This document shows, one piece after another, positions 61,934 to 64,000 of a stretch of DNA of 64,000 nucleotides. How positions within the stretch are numbered: position 1 is the stretch's first letter; every line of letters begins with the position of its first letter. A program made the position numbers and the translations under genes. The notes under the pieces are model-generated. The model saw nothing but the letters and a program-made list of their open reading frames with translations, was not told the origin of the DNA and made no database searches. Origin of the DNA: Vannielia litorea (GTDB taxonomy: Bacteria > Pseudomonadota > Alphaproteobacteria > Rhodobacterales > Rhodobacteraceae); contig NZ_JAHVJR010000001.1 in NCBI RefSeq assembly GCF_019801175.1, positions 1,302,001 to 1,366,000 of the forward strand, given 5' to 3'.

Positions 61934-62619
61934 TCCGCGCCACGCTCACTGCCCTTGCGCTGCTCGCCAGCCCTGTCAGCGCGCAGGAGGATGAGCCGCT
62001 GTTCACAACCGATTTCCGGGGCCATGAGATTGTTGTGCACCCCAATGGCACTTGGCAATTCTCCGACCCCGATGTGACCCTCGCCACCATTAGCCCCTTC
62101 GCCAGCGGAGGCTGCCTTGCCTCCTCGGGCGGGCGGGTCACCTACTGCGGCCTGCCTGAGGGCTTTGAGGCCGACCGGCCGGTGAGCGCCCACGGGCTTG
62201 AGGAACACGGGTTCACCGATCAGGCAACGCGCCTTCAGTTCACCCTCTCGCTCGATACCAACTACGGCCATGGCGGCGACCTCGCCTATTACAGCCAGTT
62301 GGGCTCCAGCGTGGGTGAAGGCTTCATGCTCAAGGCCATGAGCTTTCTGACCGGATTTGAATTCGAGGGAGAAACCGCCACCGTCCGCGACGGGATCGCA
62401 GTGGTCGAGAATGGCTTCACGATCGAGACCGAGGGCGGCAGTGGGCTCACGGATTTTTCGATCGAGGTCATGACCGAAAAGGAAACGCTGAGCGTCCAGG
62501 CAAGCGCATGGAGCAGCGCAGATGCCGCCCTGCCGGACATGGAAGATGTGCTGGCCCGCCTCACCGCCAACCTGAGCATCGACGGCAAACCGCTGGCCGC
62601 ATGGAAGGCCGCTGAATGA
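61930..62619 (+). CDS. Secreted protein in the ABC operon, first of three
   Basis: A 229-residue exported protein (signal peptide ending PVSAQ, about residue 19). Mature part has two Cys (GGCLASS, TYCGLPE) and a beta-rich pattern; no family recognised. It overlaps livG by ATGA and the next gene by the same means, so the three are translationally coupled between the two ATPase genes. It could assist the transporter or bind its ligand, but only position supports this. Confidence 0.72.
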   Translation: MIRATLTALALLASPVSAQEDEPLFTTDFRGHEIVVHPNGTWQFSDPDVTLATISPFASGGCLASSGGRVTYCGLPEGFEADRPVSAHGLEEHGFTDQATRLQFTLSLDTNYGHGGDLAYYSQLGSSVGEGFMLKAMSFLTGFEFEGETATVRDGIAVVENGFTIETEGGSGLTDFSIEVMTEKETLSVQASAWSSADAALPDMEDVLARLTANLSIDGKPLAAWKAAE

Positions 62620-63107
62620 TCCGCGCTGCCCTCCTCTCCCTCGCCGCCGCCCTGCCCGCACAGGCCGAGCCCTGCCTCGAGCAGATCACCCCCAGTTTCG
62701 ACCTCTGCCTCGACGGCACCCGCATGGCCGGTGCCTATCTCGAGCAGTTCGGAGATGGCTCCCGGCTGGAGATTTCCGAGGTGTCACTGGACTACATCGA
62801 GGACTACGCAGGCCGTGGCACCGGCACGCTGGAGCAGGATATGGCCGCCTTCAACGCCACCTTCGAGATCCCGCCCGAAAACACCTTGCTCACCACCAGC
62901 CACAGCTCCGAGGGACGCACCGCCTTTGTTGAGGTCGGCAATGAGCCGGATTCCACCCGCCGCGTCGCCCGCGCGGTTACCGAGCTGGGCGGCACCCGTC
63001 TGATGGTGATCTACGGCGCCCCGTGGGACGCATGGCCCGAAAGCCTTGGCGAAGGGGTGATCGAAATGGTTGAAGCCCTGCGCCTGCGCTGCGAAGGGAG
63101 CTGTTGA
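62616..63107 (+). CDS. Secreted protein in the ABC operon, second of three
   Basis: A 163-residue exported protein, signal peptide ending PAQAE (about residue 17). Four cysteines are visible, in pairs at both ends (EPCLEQ and DLCLDG; LRCEGSC), suggesting disulphides. It starts with the same MIRA residues as its upstream neighbour but is not clearly homologous. No family recognised. Two bases before the next gene. Confidence 0.72.
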   Translation: MIRAALLSLAAALPAQAEPCLEQITPSFDLCLDGTRMAGAYLEQFGDGSRLEISEVSLDYIEDYAGRGTGTLEQDMAAFNATFEIPPENTLLTTSHSSEGRTAFVEVGNEPDSTRRVARAVTELGGTRLMVIYGAPWDAWPESLGEGVIEMVEALRLRCEGSC

Positions 63108-63108
63108 A

Positions 63109-63645
63109 ATGCTGTTCTTTCGCCTCCACCCCGCCAAGCCCACCCTGCGCGCGCTTGCCGCCGTTCTCGCGGTCTCAGCGCCCTCCGCCACGCTGGCCGA
63201 AGACTGCGTGCCGCTCGCCTCGCTCACCGGCCAGCTCTGCCCCGCGCCCGCCTATGGACCCGGCAGCGTCACCGACCCGTCCTTTATCGAGATGCAGCCC
63301 GCAGGCCCCTTTGCCGATATGCCCGAGGGCTATGCCGTGCTCACCCCGATGACGCTACAGGACGGCGCCAGCGCCGCCGCCACGGCCGAGGCCTGGCTCG
63401 CCAAGGTGCGCAGCAAGGACCCCGAGAGCCTGCCGCGCCTCGCCCTGCGAGACGTGGACGGGCGCAAGGCGCAAATTCTCGATGCTTCGGGCGAAGGCCG
63501 CATCGGGCGCATCGCCCTGATCGAAGACCCGGGCGCAGGCGTGGCAATGTTGAGCCTCAGCGCCGCGGGCACCGCCGCACCCGACCGTGTCGACGCATGG
63601 GCAGATGCGCTGCTCGATGCGCTCGATTTCCCCGGATCAAGCTGA
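63109..63645 (+). CDS. Secreted protein in the ABC operon, third of three
   Basis: A 178-residue exported protein, leader about 30 residues (ending TLAED). Two Cys near the start (EDCVPL, GQLCPAP) probably pair; the rest is alanine-rich and acidic. No family recognised. It starts one base after the preceding stop and ends 13 bases before the second ATPase gene. Confidence 0.7.
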   Translation: MLFFRLHPAKPTLRALAAVLAVSAPSATLAEDCVPLASLTGQLCPAPAYGPGSVTDPSFIEMQPAGPFADMPEGYAVLTPMTLQDGASAAATAEAWLAKVRSKDPESLPRLALRDVDGRKAQILDASGEGRIGRIALIEDPGAGVAMLSLSAAGTAAPDRVDAWADALLDALDFPGSS

Positions 63646-63658
63646 ACAGGAGGGCCGG

Positions 63659-64000
63659 ATGAGCGACGCCTACAGCAACCGCGGCAACGCAGACCGCTCC
63701 ATCACCAACCCCCGCCCCGGCGGCACGCTCACGGCCTCGCCCGGCAGCGCCGAGCGCGCGATGACCGGCAACGCCTTCCTGATCGGCGACAGCATGACCG
63801 GCGGCTACGGCGCGGGCCCGGACATCCTGCATGATTGCACCATTGCCGTGGAGCCCGGCGAGATCGCGGTGATCGTCGGCCCCAACGGCGCGGGCAAATC
63901 CACCGCGATGAAGGCCGTCTTCGGCATGTTGAATCTGCGCAAGGGTTCCGTCCGCCTCGCCGGGCAGGACATCACCGACCTCACGCCACAGGCGCGCGTT
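63659..64000 (+). CDS. LivF-type ABC transporter ATPase, partial
   Basis: First 114 codons of a second ATPase: Walker A GPNGAGKST is present and the frame is open to the window end. Before the domain is an unusual 45-residue polar leader (SDAYSNRGNADRSITNPRP...), longer than in typical LivF, which begins at the domain. ATG follows AGGAGGG. Permease genes (livH, livM) are not seen and probably follow. Confidence 0.88.
   Translation, partial: MSDAYSNRGNADRSITNPRPGGTLTASPGSAERAMTGNAFLIGDSMTGGYGAGPDILHDCTIAVEPGEIAVIVGPNGAGKSTAMKAVFGMLNLRKGSVRLAGQDITDLTPQARV

Overview
The window reads as chromosome of a Rhodobacterales bacterium (Roseobacter-type Alphaproteobacteria). Supporting signs are high GC, dense ATGA/GTGA-coupled operons, a dusB(nifR3)-ntrB-ntrC operon whose NtrC lacks the sigma54-contact loop, a fused ispDF, rpmF-plsX-fabH followed by ihfA and a MerR regulator, a zwf-pgl-pgi operon, and order-restricted small families. 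There is no rRNA, CRISPR array, prophage or complete insertion sequence. Two tRNAs are present: Pro(GGG) and Gly(CCC).

Layout. 1-3187 (minus): nitrogen two-component system with dusB. 3359-6592: ispDF, pgpA and cinA (plus), a COQ10/RatA-type START protein (minus), hpt (plus). 6751-9312: a Sel1-repeat protein, cytochrome c' and a membrane-anchored dihaem cytochrome c. 9438-12552 (minus): lipA, two paralogous secreted proteins and a Cys/Met-metabolism PLP enzyme. 12798-16467: peroxiredoxin, a small unknown, an OlsB-like acyltransferase, msrB, a TTC38-like TPR protein. 16536-21917: bamE, yceD(DUF177), rpmF, plsX, fabH, ihfA and a MerR protein with an acidic repeat tail. 21994-26939: tRNA-Pro, double-length Dcd, oxyR divergent from a VIT-type metal transporter, and divergent DUF6456/DUF6477 genes. 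26988-31876: MttB-like methyltransferase, DUF2270 protein, guaA, and a low-GC NucS-like nuclease. 31873-35445 (minus): acyl-CoA ligase, rlmE, ppx.

35718-41356 is a corrinoid/tetrahydrofolate C1 operon: a PF13769-like small protein, a MetF-like reductase, an MtrH-like methyl-THF:corrinoid methyltransferase, two paralogous four-cysteine membrane proteins and an ASKHA corrinoid-activating ferredoxin protein. The MttB-like protein 9 kb away, the MtrH-like protein and the ASKHA protein all carry Arg/Gly-rich terminal tails. I infer one demethylation system in which methyl groups pass from a quaternary or tertiary amine through a corrinoid protein (not in this window) to THF. The shared tails and the embedded four-Cys pair are the least explained part of the window and the best candidates for new biology.

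41357-64000: a structured intergenic stretch before tRNA-Gly; pgi-pgl-zwf with a LacI-type palindrome; a YbjN-like secreted pair; an HNH nuclease; a cobK-alkA-esterase-kinase cluster; an MFS transporter; a MITE-like inverted repeat; an animal-type haem peroxidase; a stand-alone FliG; lipid acyltransferase, OsmC, M48 peptidase and a soluble sugar dehydrogenase; and a branched-chain-type ABC transporter operon in which three secreted proteins separate the two ATPase genes. The window starts inside ntrC and ends inside the second ATPase gene.
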